Of a stretch of DNA of 45,476 nucleotides, positions 15,690 to 23,290 are shown piece by piece (the first letter of the stretch is position 1; each line of letters opens with the position of its first letter). The position numbers and the translations under genes were made by a program. The stretch lies in assembly GCA_023245335.1 (NCBI GenBank), contig JAHFKK010000002.1:3627-49102 (forward strand), given 5' to 3'. The notes under the pieces are model-generated. The model was not told where the DNA came from. It was given only the letters and a program-made list of their open reading frames with translations, and did no database searches. This DNA comes from Candidatus Gottesmanbacteria bacterium. GTDB lineage: Bacteria; Patescibacteriota; Microgenomatia; UBA10105; UBA927.

Positions 15690-16379
15690 GTGGGAAAAGA
15701 AGAGCTTCTTGCTGAAAAGGTTGTCGCCTACCTTCAAGATCTCCACTGGGAAGTTTACCAGGAAGTGAAGCCGAAAGGCTTTGGAGAGGTTGCCGACATT
15801 GTAGCGGTGCAATCAAATCGCGTCTGGATTGTCGAAGTAAAGATGTCATTCTCGCTTGCGGTCATTGCCCAGGCGTACAACTGGCGAAATTTCGCTCACT
15901 GGGTATCTATCGCAGTGCCGTCGCCAAAACGATACAAGAGAGATTTCGGCTATGAAGTCCTCAAACATTACGGAATTGGCCTGATTCGGGTCTCTGATTA
16001 CACGGGCAGCCTTGCGGAAGACATTATAAAGCCAAGGCTTTTACGAAAGGCTTTGTCTAAGAAAATCACTGGATCTCTGTGTGAAGAACAGAAAACATAC
16101 GCGAAGGCCGGGAATAATAGGAGCGAATTCTATAGTCCCTTCAAGCGTACCTGTAATGAAGTGGCCAGGGCCGTTCACGCAAATCCGGGAATCAATATGA
16201 AATCGTTAATAGAAAAGATCGATCATCACTATGCCTCCGTTTCCTCAGCCAAAACCTCCTTAAGGTATTGGACGGACGCGGGAAAGATACAAGGAGTCAG
16301 GACAGAAAGGGACGGGAGGATTATCAAGTTTTATCCCGATAATAAACCATCAAACCTTAGCGAAAGGGGACTTACGTGA
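15690..16379 (+). CDS. PD-(D/E)XK-type nuclease with C-terminal winged helix
   Basis: A 229-aa protein. The N-terminal domain has GFGEVADIVAV then RVWIVEVKMSF, giving Asp37, Glu49 and Lys51 in the D...ExK arrangement, with a Gln-containing helix (IAQAYNWRNF) after it. The C-terminus (EVARAVHANPGINMKSLIEK, then a wing ending IIKFYPDN) looks like a winged helix that could set DNA specificity. I choose GTG 15690, seven bases after GGAGG; TTG 15684 leaves no spacing. Its stop overlaps the methyltransferase start, so nuclease and methyltransferase are made together, as in restriction-modification pairs. Confidence 0.7.
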   Translation: MGKEELLAEKVVAYLQDLHWEVYQEVKPKGFGEVADIVAVQSNRVWIVEVKMSFSLAVIAQAYNWRNFAHWVSIAVPSPKRYKRDFGYEVLKHYGIGLIRVSDYTGSLAEDIIKPRLLRKALSKKITGSLCEEQKTYAKAGNNRSEFYSPFKRTCNEVARAVHANPGINMKSLIEKIDHHYASVSSAKTSLRYWTDAGKIQGVRTERDGRIIKFYPDNKPSNLSERGLT

Positions 16380-18412
16380 TTCAGGAAATACGCCATTTTC
16401 ATTTATTCTGTGGGCTGGGTGGAGGCGCGAAGGGATTTAACCAGGGAGAGGCCCGGGTCGGCAATATGGTTGCAAAGTTCAGGTGCATCGGCGGTATTGA
16501 TGTCGATGCCGCCGCGATCCGCGATTTCGGGAAGCTGGCCGGCGTGCCCGGCACCCTCCTTGATCTGTTCGACCGTGAACAGTACCGGGATTTTCATGGA
16601 GTGGAGCCACCGGAGACCTGGCGTGAAGCGACCACGGTGGACATTCAGCGGGCCGCTGGCAATGAGCGCCCTCACATCGTCTTTCTATCCGCACCGTGCA
16701 AGGGATTCAGCGGCCTCCTTTCGGATGTTCGGAGCAAGACAGATAAATATCAGGCGTTAAACCGGCTTACGCTGCGCGGCGTGTGGTTGATGTTGGAAGC
16801 CTTTGCCGATGATCCACCTGAATTAATCGTTTTCGAGAACGTGCCTCGCATAGCGTCACGAGGCCGCGCCTTGCTTGATCGGATCAATACGCTACTTCGC
16901 CATTATGGATACGCGGTAGCAGAGACAACACATGATTGCGGTGAGATCGGCGGACTGGGGCAGAGTCGCAAGCGCTTTCTTATGGTTGCACGTCATACCG
17001 AAAAGGTCCCTCCCTTCCTCTACGAGCCGGAAAAGCGCCCCTTGCGTTCCGTTGGCGATGTCATTGGCCGCTTTCCTCTTCCCGGCGCCGGACTTGCCGG
17101 ACCTATGCACCGGGTCCCGTCTCTTCAATGGAAAACATGGGTCAGGCTGGCATTTGTTCAGGCCGGTTCTGATTGGAGGTCGCTTAATCGCCTGAATATC
17201 CAAGACGGATACTTGCGCGACTATTTGATTGTCCCGGAAATGTATAATTGTGCTTTTGGAGTTACCCCCTGGGAATCTCCGACAGGGGTTGTTACCGGGA
17301 ACGCACGTCCGGCAACGGGAGGTTTTTCTGTAGCCGACCCTCGTTGCGATGATCAGAGGGGGCACTATCTCGGCCTCTGCAAGTGGGATAATCCATCGGG
17401 AGCGGTATCAGGGCGCGGCTGCCCGACATGCGGGAAATTCGCGGTCTCTGATCCGCGATATTCCGGACGTGAGTATTCTCAATATGGTGTCCGACCATGG
17501 AGCGAGCCTTCCGGGGCAGTAAGCGGTCAATCTGCGCCTGGAGGGGGAATGTATTCTGTCGCGGACCCACGTATGCCGGAAAGCCGATTGCGGCAAAACG
17601 GTATTTACCGTGTTGTAAAATATGATGAAAAGTCAGGCGCGATCACAGGCGCTGCGCACCCGGGCGGCGCGGCAATGTCCGTTGCAGATCCGAGAGGCAA
17701 TGGATTTATGGGAAAATACCGAGTTACAGGATACGATAATTCAACGGGCACGGTTATCTCTGGAAGCACCACAGGAATGGGGGCTTTTGCTGTGGCAGAC
17801 CCGCGTACCAAAATGGACAAAAAGCCGGGGGATGACTGGGCGGATGGCGGCTCGTTGGGTATAGTGCCGTTTGATGCCCCGTGCGGAGCTGTCAAAGGTA
17901 CTGCATGTCACGACAACGGGCGGTGGTCAGTGGCCGATCCGCGTTCTGGACTCAAGCGTGAGCGGGGTGATGATTTTGTCGGGGGAGGCCATTATGGTGT
18001 TATTCCTTGGGATTCTCATAGCGGGGCCATTACCGCTGCTGCCCACTCGTGGGATCACGGCAGGCATTCAATCGCCGATCCGCGCCTTGAAATTTTACCG
18101 ACACCCGACACCCGGCTAATCGCCCGAATCATCTCGGAGGATAATACATGGCATCGACCATTTACCACCCTCGAACTGGCCGCCTTACAGGGCCTTGTCG
18201 AACCCGAAGAACAACTTGCGCTTGACGGTCTATCGGATAGCGCTTGGAGGGAGCGTATCGGAAACGCCGTGCCCCCTCCGGCAGCGAGGGCCATCGCCGG
18301 CGTGATGGGACAAGTTCTTCTTCTCGCTTGGTCCGGAGAAACGTTTGCGTTGGGATCCACTCCAATATGGGTGCGACCCGTAGCAGTCGCTTTGTCCGTC
18401 GCGCAATCATAA
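16376..18412 (+). CDS. DNA (cytosine-5) methyltransferase with seven internal repeats
   Basis: Transfers a methyl group from SAM to C5 of cytosine. Motif I FCGLGGG is at residues 11-17, motif IV APCKGFS at 106-112 (catalytic Cys108), motif VI ENVPR at 154-158, motif VIII QSRKR at 196-200, a motif IX-like RPFTTLELAALQGL at 594-607 and motif X RIGNAVPP at 627-634. Residues 292-570, where the target-recognition region belongs, are seven units of about 32-45 residues. Each has a YGV.PWD-like strand, SGAV.G, and ends near VADPR. At 678 aa it is much longer than usual. Starts with GTG 16376 overlapping the nuclease stop. Confidence 0.93.
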   Translation: MIQEIRHFHLFCGLGGGAKGFNQGEARVGNMVAKFRCIGGIDVDAAAIRDFGKLAGVPGTLLDLFDREQYRDFHGVEPPETWREATTVDIQRAAGNERPHIVFLSAPCKGFSGLLSDVRSKTDKYQALNRLTLRGVWLMLEAFADDPPELIVFENVPRIASRGRALLDRINTLLRHYGYAVAETTHDCGEIGGLGQSRKRFLMVARHTEKVPPFLYEPEKRPLRSVGDVIGRFPLPGAGLAGPMHRVPSLQWKTWVRLAFVQAGSDWRSLNRLNIQDGYLRDYLIVPEMYNCAFGVTPWESPTGVVTGNARPATGGFSVADPRCDDQRGHYLGLCKWDNPSGAVSGRGCPTCGKFAVSDPRYSGREYSQYGVRPWSEPSGAVSGQSAPGGGMYSVADPRMPESRLRQNGIYRVVKYDEKSGAITGAAHPGGAAMSVADPRGNGFMGKYRVTGYDNSTGTVISGSTTGMGAFAVADPRTKMDKKPGDDWADGGSLGIVPFDAPCGAVKGTACHDNGRWSVADPRSGLKRERGDDFVGGGHYGVIPWDSHSGAITAAAHSWDHGRHSIADPRLEILPTPDTRLIARIISEDNTWHRPFTTLELAALQGLVEPEEQLALDGLSDSAWRERIGNAVPPPAARAIAGVMGQVLLLAWSGETFALGSTPIWVRPVAVALSVAQS

Positions 18413-18436
18413 CTTAGCTGAAAGGAAAAAAATATC

Positions 18437-19321
18437 ATGCCATGGCAATCAACCGACCTCGCCGCCTCTATGGGCGGCATAGCATCTAAAGCTAATGACG
18501 CCATCTCACAAGTGCAGGGAGGGCTAAACAAGCTCAATAACCAAGTAAGTCAGATGAAAGATAACGTTAGCAGCGCCGTCAGCGCCGTTTCGTCAAGCAA
18601 GGGGGCGCTGGACAAGCTTACTGCCTCCGGTTTCTATATGGTAACTCTTTCTCCGATGAAGGGTTCGTGGTCTTCCCGCCTGTCATCAGCAGCGAACGCG
18701 CCGCCAAATCTTGGCTTTTGCTGTGGAACGGCGGTTATCACCATGGCGCCGGATATTTCTACCGTTGTTAATGCTTATCAGGGGATCTTGGACGCAGTAA
18801 AAAAGCCCATGGCAGATGCTTCCAACATTGTGGATCAGTTCGACTTTAGCGATTTTATCCCAGACGAAGAACCGGAAGACCTCTTTGAGTTGGATGAAAG
18901 TGAAATGGCGGCCAAGGACTGGGGGGACATCTTCACCACGGACGAATGGAGTGCAACGACCCTAAAAGATGTGTTTGGCGGGTACGCAGAAGGACTGGCT
19001 TTGGCCACCAATAAATTAAGCAAGGCGACGAAGTCCGCCCTGGCCAGCGTGAATCAAACCGGGAGGGCGGCCTCAGCAATAACGAAGGGGCTAAATGCCA
19101 CCAAAGCATTAATGTCGCGGATGCAGGATACAGGCGTGTATCGGATTGCGCTATTGCCGGGACCGGGGAATTATCTCCAGCGGTTGCGTAATGAGCCGGG
19201 CGCGCCATCATCATCGCCGCAGTTCTATACGTCCGGGTTTGTCTGTGTCACTGTCGCGGAAGCCATGGGCGCCCTGACGTCAAAATATGAAACCCTTTCA
19301 AGCATCGTTTCGGGGGGATAA
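18437..19321 (+). CDS. unknown protein with an internal duplication, 294 aa
   Basis: Starts MPWQSTDLAASMGG after AAAGGAAAA. The protein contains two related halves. Each has a Ser/Ala-rich helix, then a segment of the form sGfYmvtLsP..g.w..RL, a run with Pro and Ser, then GF-C-vTvaeAm and a helix. The first copy is near residues 20-125 and the second near 195-290, joined by an acidic linker (DFIPDEEPEDLFELDESE). No catalytic motif or signal peptide. I do not recognise it; a structural or DNA-mimic role is possible given the acidic linker, but that is a guess. It lies between the methyltransferase and the excisionase. Confidence 0.7.
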   Translation: MPWQSTDLAASMGGIASKANDAISQVQGGLNKLNNQVSQMKDNVSSAVSAVSSSKGALDKLTASGFYMVTLSPMKGSWSSRLSSAANAPPNLGFCCGTAVITMAPDISTVVNAYQGILDAVKKPMADASNIVDQFDFSDFIPDEEPEDLFELDESEMAAKDWGDIFTTDEWSATTLKDVFGGYAEGLALATNKLSKATKSALASVNQTGRAASAITKGLNATKALMSRMQDTGVYRIALLPGPGNYLQRLRNEPGAPSSSPQFYTSGFVCVTVAEAMGALTSKYETLSSIVSGG

Positions 19322-19329
19322 AGAGCATA

Positions 19330-19587
19330 ATGCAAGTAGCAAGATCCGACATAGAAGCCCTCGCTTCAATGATTGCCAGGGAAGTTGGGGCAAGCATCAT
19401 GGAAAAATCTACCCCTGGTCGATGGCTGACCATTGAGGAGGCCATGAAATACGCCAAGGTTAAATCGCGGAACACAATAAGAAAATGGATCAATAATGGG
19501 TACATTTATGCCCATAAGCGGTCAGGGGAGTGGATAGTAGACCGGGAATCGATTGATGACTGGTTCCTATCCGATAAGGTGTGTTGA
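19330..19587 (+). CDS. xis: excisionase-like helix-turn-helix protein, 85 aa
   Basis: The C-terminal part, RWLTIEEAMKYAKVKSRNTI then RKWINNGYIYAHKRSGEWIV and ESIDDWFL, is the MerR-like fold of excisionase/AlpA DNA-binding proteins. The N-terminal 30 residues add a helix. It sits immediately upstream of the integrase, overlapping its open frame, and within 1.8 kb of the attP-like site, which fits a directionality factor that favours excision. It could also regulate the integrase promoter. Confidence 0.8.
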   Translation: MQVARSDIEALASMIAREVGASIMEKSTPGRWLTIEEAMKYAKVKSRNTIRKWINNGYIYAHKRSGEWIVDRESIDDWFLSDKVC

Positions 19588-19589
19588 CA

Positions 19590-20648
19590 ATGATGCCTCT
19601 TCTTTCGTATAAACAACGCATGGCAACCCTATGGAAAAGACCGAACGGTGTTTATTACGTGTCCTGGGAAGAGAGCGGGAAGACCCGCCGTAAATCTCTT
19701 TCAACGGCTGACAAGCGCATAGCAGCTACCAAATTTAACCACTTCCAGCGCCAGCTTATCGCCGGTAAGGTCAAGCCGATTTCTGATGGCATAGCCGAAT
19801 CTTTCTTTGATTTCTGCGATGAATTTCTTGAGCACGTTGAGGCTTCCACCAGCGGGGCAACTTATGTCCAGTATTCCGGCGCGCTGAAGAAGGCGAGGTC
19901 TTCATGGGGGAATGTTCCCCTGACGCATATCACCGCCCGCCATATTGACACCCTAATAACTGACCTGTCGCGGGAGAAGTTAAAGCCCCCGACGATCAAC
20001 AAGATCATCCGGCACGTCAAGGCAGCACTATCCAAGGCTTACAAGTGGGAATATATCAAGCATCCTGTCGCGTTCCCAAAGAAGATAAAAGAGGAAACGG
20101 CGCTGCGCTTCCTAAGCATCGACCAGCTCCGAGCCTTGATAGGCAAGATTGATGACCAGGAGTTTGCTGATTATTGTCTTTTCTCTGCCTACACTGGCAT
20201 GAGGTCGGGCGAGATAGCGCGCCTTAAATGGTCTGACGTTGATAACCCAGAAGGTTTTTTGAGAATATCACCGAAGCAGAAGAACAAACATGAATCACGG
20301 ATACCGATTAACAGTCACGCAAGATCGATCCTTGAGCGGCGTAAAACAGAGACGGCGGCCGGAAAGATATTTCGGTTCTCCTGTTTAACATGGATATCCC
20401 AGAAGTTCAAAATAGCGACGGTTAAGGCCGGGATGCCTACAGCCCGCTTCCACGACTTGCGACATACTTTCGGCTCTCATTTGGCAATGGCTGGCCAAAA
20501 CCTTAAAGCGATTCAAGATCTCATGCGGCATGAGTCAATTTCATCGACAATGGTTTACGCGAAGGTGTCACCGGAGTACTTAAAGGAGGCTTCCGAGAAG
20601 TTGAATTACGGGCCTATGCCGATGGTGGGGAGAAAGGGGGATAAATGA
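19590..20648 (+). CDS. int: tyrosine recombinase integrase
   Basis: Catalyses site-specific recombination between attP and attB. The N-terminal arm-binding domain starts near ATLWKRPNGVYYVSWEE; a SAM-like core domain follows. The catalytic region has Arg in TGMRSGEIARLKW, HDLRHTFGSHLA (HxxR box) and the tyrosine in STMVYAKVS. 352 aa, normal length. The frame opens at GTG 19581 inside xis; I use ATG 19590, about ten bases after AAGG, but ATG 19593 or 19620 cannot be excluded. The stop overlaps the YopX-like gene (ATGA). The tRNA-Leu fragment follows 0.4 kb downstream. Confidence 0.93.
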   Translation: MMPLLSYKQRMATLWKRPNGVYYVSWEESGKTRRKSLSTADKRIAATKFNHFQRQLIAGKVKPISDGIAESFFDFCDEFLEHVEASTSGATYVQYSGALKKARSSWGNVPLTHITARHIDTLITDLSREKLKPPTINKIIRHVKAALSKAYKWEYIKHPVAFPKKIKEETALRFLSIDQLRALIGKIDDQEFADYCLFSAYTGMRSGEIARLKWSDVDNPEGFLRISPKQKNKHESRIPINSHARSILERRKTETAAGKIFRFSCLTWISQKFKIATVKAGMPTARFHDLRHTFGSHLAMAGQNLKAIQDLMRHESISSTMVYAKVSPEYLKEASEKLNYGPMPMVGRKGDK

Positions 20649-21046
20649 GAGGAATTATATTCAGGGCGTGGGATGCTGAGGAGGCATGCTGGGTGCAACC
20701 TGGATTAGTATCAATAGCAGGCGATGGTGGTTTGTACTCCTATGATACCAACGCTGATTGCTTGGTTTCCGAGATATTGCCACTAAAGATTTCCCCGTTC
20801 ACTGGCCTCCACGACAAAAACGGCAAGGAGATTTATGAGGGGGATATTCTTGACCGCGAAGGTATCGGGAAATTCCCGGTTACTATTAATGAAACACATG
20901 GATACCGATTCATGATAGGCTTAGACCAGATTTGCAAAGCTGACGCTATTTATGGAACCGTTATAGGCAATATCTATGAAAACCCGGAGATGATGGCTTC
21001 CGCCGCACAAAAACCGGACAAATCCCGATCAGCAGCAGGTAAGTAG
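20645..21046 (+). CDS. YopX-family phage protein, 133 aa
   Basis: Starts MRGIIFRAWDAEEACW and contains ISPFTGLHDKNGKEIYEGDI, the signature of YopX proteins found widely in phages of Gram-positive and Gram-negative hosts, followed by a strand-rich region ending YGTVIGNIYENPE. Function unknown for the family. ATG 20645 overlaps the integrase stop. It is the last gene of the rightward arm; the attP-like site begins 25 bp after its stop. Confidence 0.85.
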   Translation: MRGIIFRAWDAEEACWVQPGLVSIAGDGGLYSYDTNADCLVSEILPLKISPFTGLHDKNGKEIYEGDILDREGIGKFPVTINETHGYRFMIGLDQICKADAIYGTVIGNIYENPEMMASAAQKPDKSRSAAGK

Positions 21047-21071
21047 TTGATTTATTAAGGCGCGTAAAAGT

Positions 21072-21111
21072 ATTTTAAGTCCCTTGCGTCTACCAATTCC
21101 GCCACCCAGGC
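21072..21111 (-). other. attP-like site: 5' half of a tRNA-Leu(TAA) gene
   Basis: Read leftward, these 40 bases begin GCCTGGGTGGCGGAATTGG and run through a D loop and the left half of an anticodon stem to CTTAAAA. That is the anticodon loop of a tRNA-Leu with anticodon TAA. The match to a normal tRNA-Leu ends at AAAAT, and the next bases do not close the anticodon stem, so no tRNA can form. Its position next to int and xis makes it the probable phage attachment site. Phage genes on both sides imply that the sequence is the unintegrated form. Confidence 0.75.
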
Positions 21112-21198
21112 AACGCTTGAAAATGCTTGTATTTTGATGGTTTTTGACTGTTTTCTCTATTTTCTGAAACTGTCATATTCCGTCACAAACCGTCAAAT

Positions 21199-21247
21199 TG
21201 TACGGTTTTTCCCGTACACAAACCGTACAGATGTCTACTCTGTACGG
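21199..21247. repeat. four 7-bp boxes (CCGTACA / TGTACGG) beside attP
   Basis: TGTACGG at 21199-21205 and 21241-21247, and its complement CCGTACA at 21212-21218 and 21223-21229. They form two inverted pairs, and the second can extend to an 8-bp stem (21223-21230 with 21240-21247). CCGTCA-like variants precede them. Placed 90-180 bp from the attP core, they fit integrase or excisionase arm sites. They could also fold into RNA hairpins that end the two converging operons. Confidence 0.55.
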
Positions 21248-21330
21248 GACCGATCATTTACCTTAATTCGTTGATACTTGCAAGGCTGAATTGCTTGGGG
21301 TAGGATGAGGCGTAGGCCAGGCGGACTTAC

Positions 21331-21993
21331 TTAAAAGAACGGTTGATATTTCTGCATTCTCACCTTCAGAACGTTCCTGACATATCCCCTGTTGACCTCA
21401 AAAAATGATTGACCGTACCCCCGGGCCTTCGTTTTCGACTTGAAGGAATAGATCTCGACATTCCCGAACCATTTATTGGGGGCCGCCCCTTTGCTGAGCG
21501 CGAGCCTCCTATCCTGCATGACGCCACCGAGCCCGCCGTTATAGGCAGAGAACATGAAGGCCATGCGTTCATAGTCGGCAGCAAAGGACAGCTTCATGAA
21601 GGCCACCCGGTTCATGAGCACCAAGGCCCGCAACTGCCGCGCCGGATCGTAGCGCTCTTCCCATTGCCAGGACTTCAGCTTTACGTCAAGCTTCTTCGCC
21701 TCCTCGAAATTGTTGAACCGGGACGTGACCGTGATTTGCCCGAGCCCGAAGCCATATTCACGATCTGTTTTCAGCTCCGTACGGGGGTTCCAGCACTTCT
21801 TATGCGTCAAGGATGGGCATGTTTCCTGTTCGACTTGCCCGGCAAGGGATGCCGGGAGAGGAACGGACGGCCATACTTGGGATATCTGGTTTTTGAGGGT
21901 GGGGATGTGAAGAGACGCCCTTTCCGGGACCGTTGTGGCCATGGACGGCATGACCGTGGCCAAAAGAAGGAGGGTGGAGAAAAGGCGTCTCAT
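21331..21993 (-). CDS. lysozyme-like lytic transglycosylase (endolysin) with signal peptide
   Basis: A 220-aa protein with an N-terminal export signal (MRRLFSTLLLLATVMPSMAT). The lytic-transglycosylase-like (SLT) fold is indicated by QVEQETCPSL (Glu candidate), REYGFGLGQITVTSRFNNF and MFSAYNGGLGGV (the AYNGG element). It would cut peptidoglycan glycan chains at the end of infection. A signal peptide implies export by the host Sec system, with less dependence on holin for crossing the membrane. Its ATG overlaps the stop of the upstream holin gene (ATGA). It is the last gene of the leftward arm. Confidence 0.82.
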   Translation of the reverse strand: MRRLFSTLLLLATVMPSMATTVPERASLHIPTLKNQISQVWPSVPLPASLAGQVEQETCPSLTHKKCWNPRTELKTDREYGFGLGQITVTSRFNNFEEAKKLDVKLKSWQWEERYDPARQLRALVLMNRVAFMKLSFAADYERMAFMFSAYNGGLGGVMQDRRLALSKGAAPNKWFGNVEIYSFKSKTKARGYGQSFFEVNRGYVRNVLKVRMQKYQPFF

Positions 21994-22286
21994 TTTAGGA
22001 GCGTGACAATTCCGTTCAGCACGATGCCCATAAGAACAACCATTGATGCCACCACAATGGCGGCCGCGACGTTGTTTTCCGTGCCGATCTCCCTGATCAA
22101 TATCTCCAGGTTCAGATAAGGGAAAAGCAGTTTGCGTGATAGGTGCGACAAGATTACAGCCACAGCCACAATGCCGACAGCGTAACCGACAACCGATAGC
22201 GCACCGGGATCCGGTGCCAACATGAGGCCGGCCAAAAGCAGAAACGGCCAGGCTCGTTTAAGCTCTTTCAGGAATATATTTTTCAT
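21990..22286 (-). CDS. putative holin, 98 aa, three membrane segments
   Basis: The N-terminus is basic, followed by PFLLLAGLMLAPDP, then ALSVVGYAVGIVAVAVIL, and at the end AAAIVVASMVVLMGIVL, three likely spans with short polar loops. Size, topology and direct overlap with the endolysin gene (four bases) fit a holin that times lysis by opening the inner membrane. AAAGGAGA precedes the start. No sequence-family call is certain. Confidence 0.7.
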   Translation of the reverse strand: MKNIFLKELKRAWPFLLLAGLMLAPDPGALSVVGYAVGIVAVAVILSHLSRKLLFPYLNLEILIREIGTENNVAAAIVVASMVVLMGIVLNGIVTLLK

Positions 22287-22440
22287 AGGGACTCTCCTTT
22301 TCGCAATCTTTTTCTTCTATAACATAGGGGCAAGGCGCGCTCAGATCCTGTGGGCATTCCTTCCGCGTGCCCGTTTTGCATTCATTGCCGGCAGCCTCGC
22401 AGAACGGAAAGACGTAGATGACCCTAAAGGAGCACGCCAA
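22258..22440 (-). CDS. possible small Cys-rich protein in the lysis cassette
   Basis: A 60-codon frame fills the gap between the two neighbouring lysis genes, overlapping each slightly. It has six cysteines (ACS, FCEA, ECKTG, ECPQD, PCPYV, DCEK) and a charged C-terminus. The only upstream start is TTG 22440, with no convincing ribosome-binding site, so expression is uncertain. A small disulphide-rich periplasmic or outer spanin-like protein would fit the place, but there is no clear lipobox. Confidence 0.35.
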   Translation of the reverse strand: MACSFRVIYVFPFCEAAGNECKTGTRKECPQDLSAPCPYVIEEKDCEKESPYEKYIPERA

Positions 22441-22837
22441 TGATGATCCCGATCCCGGCCCCGCCGATTATTTTTATCAGGCCGTCAAAAAAAGATGGGC
22501 TGCCGTTCTTTACCTTCTCCTCGCACGCCTGCGCCTGGTACTCCATGAGCTTTTTTTGTTGCTCAATCATCTCTTCATTCTTCTTGATCTGCTCATCTTT
22601 GAGTTTTGCTACTTCCTTTATGAGCAAGATCTGCTTTTCCATCTCCTGATTGTAAGCCTTCAGGGTGATAACCTGCTCCTCGTTGACCTTTCCCTTTTCC
22701 AGATCAACGACAATCCGCTTTGCCGATTCTTCAGAGACACACACGTCCTCAGCGTAAAGCAGTGACGGAACAACGATACAAAGCAGTATCCCGATGATTG
22801 CAAAAAGGATTTTGATTGTGCCCCTATCGTACCTCAT
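22424..22837 (-). CDS. membrane-anchored coiled-coil protein of the lysis cassette
   Basis: Starts at ATG 22837, after AGGGAG, overlapping the upstream gene by 14 bases. An N-terminal hydrophobic segment (ILFAIIGILLCIVVPSLLYA) could be a signal or anchor. Then comes a long charged coiled coil (EKQILLIKEVAKLKDEQIKK), and a second hydrophobic segment at the very end (IIGGAGIGIIIGVLL). The layout resembles spanin-type proteins, though a C-terminal membrane helix is not typical for an Rz i-spanin. Family not identified. Confidence 0.6.
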   Translation of the reverse strand: MRYDRGTIKILFAIIGILLCIVVPSLLYAEDVCVSEESAKRIVVDLEKGKVNEEQVITLKAYNQEMEKQILLIKEVAKLKDEQIKKNEEMIEQQKKLMEYQAQACEEKVKNGSPSFFDGLIKIIGGAGIGIIIGVLL

Positions 22838-23156
22838 AGCCAAGCTCCCTCCATCGCCGCTTTGCCTCTGCTATTGTTTCCGGCTTCAAAATCAAGCGTA
22901 ACTTTGCCTCTGCAACAAATAGCTTTTCTCGATAATTCTCCGCCTTTTTTTCTGATTGCCGGAATTCCGCTTGCGTTGCCGCTATCTTCCCCTTCAAGTC
23001 AGCAATATCATTCTGATACCTGCCCTCAATCCGGGCTTTTTCTTGCGCGATGATCGCGGCAGCCGCCTCATCCTTGTAGGCACCGAACTTGGTAAAGGCC
23101 AGGATCAGCGCAAGAGCGGAGCACGCTAAAAGCATCATTTTTATCCGTGTCGTCAT
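22824..23156 (-). CDS. Rz-like i-spanin candidate, 110 aa
   Basis: I choose ATG 23156, which overlaps the zinc-ribbon stop (ATGA), over GTG 23165. A short basic start is followed by one hydrophobic segment (MMLLACSALALILAFTKF), then a long alanine- and charge-rich coiled coil (AAIIAQEKARIEGRYQNDIA) to near the end. This is the usual topology of an inner-membrane spanin (Rz), which with an outer-membrane partner disrupts the outer membrane at lysis. No clear Rz1 gene is nested in it. Confidence 0.6.
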   Translation of the reverse strand: MTTRIKMMLLACSALALILAFTKFGAYKDEAAAAIIAQEKARIEGRYQNDIADLKGKIAATQAEFRQSEKKAENYREKLFVAEAKLRLILKPETIAEAKRRWRELGYEVR

Positions 23157-23290
23157 TTTTTCCACCCCAAGTCTTCAATTGAAATCCATTCCTCGCGACA
23201 ATCGCAGCAATGGTACGTCACCCATTGGCCGCCTATCCAGTGGCCGACTTTTTTACTATGGCAGAATGGGCATTCCATCACTTCACCCAT
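23153..23290 (-). CDS. small zinc-ribbon protein, 45 aa (Com-like)
   Basis: ATG 23290 (or 23278, in frame) opens a short gene ending in TGA at 23153-23155, which overlaps the start of the next gene. The product has MECPFCHSKK and HCCDCREEW: two CxxC pairs 20 residues apart with strands between, a compact one-zinc ribbon. Small zinc proteins such as Mu Com bind mRNA and control translation; by analogy this could regulate late genes, but that is inference. It fills an otherwise empty 118-bp gap. Confidence 0.6.
   Translation of the reverse strand: MGEVMECPFCHSKKVGHWIGGQWVTYHCCDCREEWISIEDLGWKK

Noticed and set aside
21072-21111. Functional tRNA-Leu gene
   Set aside because: Only the 5' half is present. 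The anticodon stem is not closed and no T arm or acceptor partner follows, so it is treated as an attachment site.
21409-22119. Rightward 236-codon frame opposite the endolysin and holin
   Set aside because: The leftward frames encode a signal peptide, an SLT-like domain and a membrane protein with coupled starts; the rightward translation has no recognisable features.
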